A stretch of DNA of 8,675 bases, from positions 1-8,675 of the forward strand of contig JALSGW010000392.1 of the NCBI GenBank assembly GCA_026982585.1. The letters are read 5' to 3'. Both the position numbers and the translations under genes were made by a program. The notes beneath the pieces were generated by a model, which had not been told where the DNA came from, made no database searches, and saw only the letters and a program-made list of their open reading frames with translations. This document shows, piece by piece, positions 7,650 through 8,675 of the stretch. The stretch is from Alphaproteobacteria bacterium. GTDB taxonomy: Bacteria; Pseudomonadota; Alphaproteobacteria; Geminicoccales; Geminicoccaceae. The stretch's first letter is position 1. The number at the start of each line of letters is the position of its first letter.

Positions 7650-8675
7650 ATGGCACTTCCGGCGCTCGGCGCCAACCTCCCCGATCTGTTCCGCCGTCTC
7701 CTGCGCGAGGACGGCGATGCGCCCCTGTTCTGGGCCAAGCGGGACGGGCGTTTCCAGCCCTGGAGCCGGCGCCGGGTGGAGGAGGAATCGCGGGCGGTGG
7801 CCGCCTTCCTCCAGGAGGCGGGGGTGAAGCCCGGCGATCGGGTGGTGCTGGTGTCCGAGAACCGGCCCGAGTGGGGAATCGCCGACCTCGCCATCATGCG
7901 GGCGGGCGGGATCACGGTCCCCGCCTACACCACCAACACCGCCGCCGACCACGCCTACCTCCTCAACCACAGCGAAGCCCGGGCGGTGATCTGCTCCACG
8001 AAGCGGCTCGCCGGTCCCCTGCTGCAGGCGGTGGCGGAAGCACCCGCGGTGGAGACGGCGCTGTTCCTGGAACCACCCGCCGGGGCGGTGCCGGACCGGC
8101 TGCGGGCGGCGCGGTGGGATGAGGTGGTGGCAGCGCCCCGACCGCTTGCGTGTGACCACACCGAGCGGCTGTCGGCCGACGATCTCGCCTGTTTCATCTA
8201 CACCTCGGGCACCGGCGGCCGTCCCAAGGGGGTGATGCTCACCCACGGCAACATCCTCGCCAACATCGGAGGCGCTATCCGCCTGCTCGAGCGGGTGGGG
8301 CTGGAGCGCGAGGTGTTTTTGTCCTTTCTGCCGCTCTCCCACGCCTACGAGCATACCGCCGGCCTGTGGTTCCCGATCGCGATTGGCGGCGAGATCTATT
8401 ACGCGGAGAGTCTCGAACAGCTGTCCGCCAATCTGCTGGAGGCGCGGCCCACCATCCTCACCTGCGTGCCGCGGCTGTTCGAAGTGCTGCGCCAGCGCAT
8501 CCTCCAGCAGGTGCGCCGCCAGGGCGGATTGCGGGCGCGCTTGTTCCATCTGGCCCTCGCGCTCGGACGCCGGCGGCTGGAGCAGGGCCGGCTTGCCGCC
8601 CATCTCGCCCTCGTCGATCGGATGCTCGAGCGGCTGGTGCGGTCGCGGGTGCGGGCCCGTTTCGGAGGCCGCATC
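7650..8675 (+). CDS. AMP-forming long-chain acyl-CoA synthetase, 3' end cut by window edge
   Basis: The first 342 residues of an adenylate-forming ligase (ANL superfamily) that most resembles FadD15-like long-chain fatty-acid:CoA ligases. These activate fatty acids to acyl-AMP and then acyl-CoA at the cytoplasmic membrane face. The P-loop-like A3 motif is YTSGTGGRPKG (184-194), with Gly where many relatives have Thr. The following GVMLTHGNILANI (194-206) and LPLSHAYEH (228-236) are characteristic of the long-chain group. An N-terminal GDRVVLVSENRPEW (62-75) and a GGITVPAYTTNT segment (86-97) complete the usual N-terminal domain pattern. The family is about 600 residues long, so the A5-A10 motifs and C-terminal lid lie outside. 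ATG at 7650 has GGAGGG 9 nt upstream. It is divergent from the peptidase-kinase pair. Substrate chain length is not determined. Confidence 0.93.
   Translation, partial: MALPALGANLPDLFRRLLREDGDAPLFWAKRDGRFQPWSRRRVEEESRAVAAFLQEAGVKPGDRVVLVSENRPEWGIADLAIMRAGGITVPAYTTNTAADHAYLLNHSEARAVICSTKRLAGPLLQAVAEAPAVETALFLEPPAGAVPDRLRAARWDEVVAAPRPLACDHTERLSADDLACFIYTSGTGGRPKGVMLTHGNILANIGGAIRLLERVGLEREVFLSFLPLSHAYEHTAGLWFPIAIGGEIYYAESLEQLSANLLEARPTILTCVPRLFEVLRQRILQQVRRQGGLRARLFHLALALGRRRLEQGRLAAHLALVDRMLERLVRSRVRARFGGRI

Noticed and set aside
5929..7827. A 632-codon plus-strand open frame across the peptidase and into the acyl-CoA synthetase.
   Set aside because: Antisense to the M3 peptidase and out of frame with the synthetase; no motifs.

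Overview
The window is very GC-rich DNA, densely coding on both strands, and reads as the chromosome of an alphaproteobacterium. Three markers point there. It has an aerobic-type cobaltochelatase subunit CobS preceded by a J-domain gene. It has a bacterial homologue of the mitochondrial complex I accessory subunit NDUFS4. It also has an ABC1/UbiB-type kinase and an acyl-CoA synthetase of the style common in that class. A family or genus cannot be named from sequence reading alone. No phage, transposon, CRISPR array or complete RNA gene was seen.

Layout, left to right. (1) Minus strand, 1627 to 1: a J-domain protein with a small Cys/His motif, then cobS, which leaves the window a few codons before its expected end. 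(2) A 123-bp divergent gap (1628-1750) with a candidate sigma-70 promoter facing right. (3) Plus strand, 1751-4293: a tight four-gene run of DEAD-box RNA helicase, stand-alone Lrp/AsnC-type ligand-binding (RAM) protein, NUDIX ADP-sugar hydrolase-like protein and NDUFS4-like complex I subunit. Spacings are a 1-bp overlap, 5 bp and 4 bp, so this is very probably one operon. (4) A 55-bp convergent gap (4294-4348) without a clear terminator. It abuts a short tRNA-like sequence that overlaps the end of the next gene. (5) Minus strand, 7554 to 4349: an M3-family oligoendopeptidase followed by an ABC1/UbiB-family kinase, joined by a 4-bp GTGA overlap. (6) A 95-bp divergent gap (7555-7649) with a 15-bp interrupted palindrome. 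(7) Plus strand from 7650: an AMP-forming long-chain acyl-CoA synthetase, cut by the right edge.

Functionally the region is mostly housekeeping: cobalt insertion in aerobic vitamin B12 synthesis, RNA remodelling, nucleotide-sugar clean-up, respiratory complex I, probable ubiquinone/lipid-related kinase function, peptide turnover and fatty-acid activation. I found no strong evidence of a wholly new system. The points most worth a second look are the translational coupling of a helicase to a one-domain amino-acid-sensor-like protein, the TTG start of the helicase overlapping a nine-codon upstream ORF, and the tRNA-like fragment inside the kinase 3' end.
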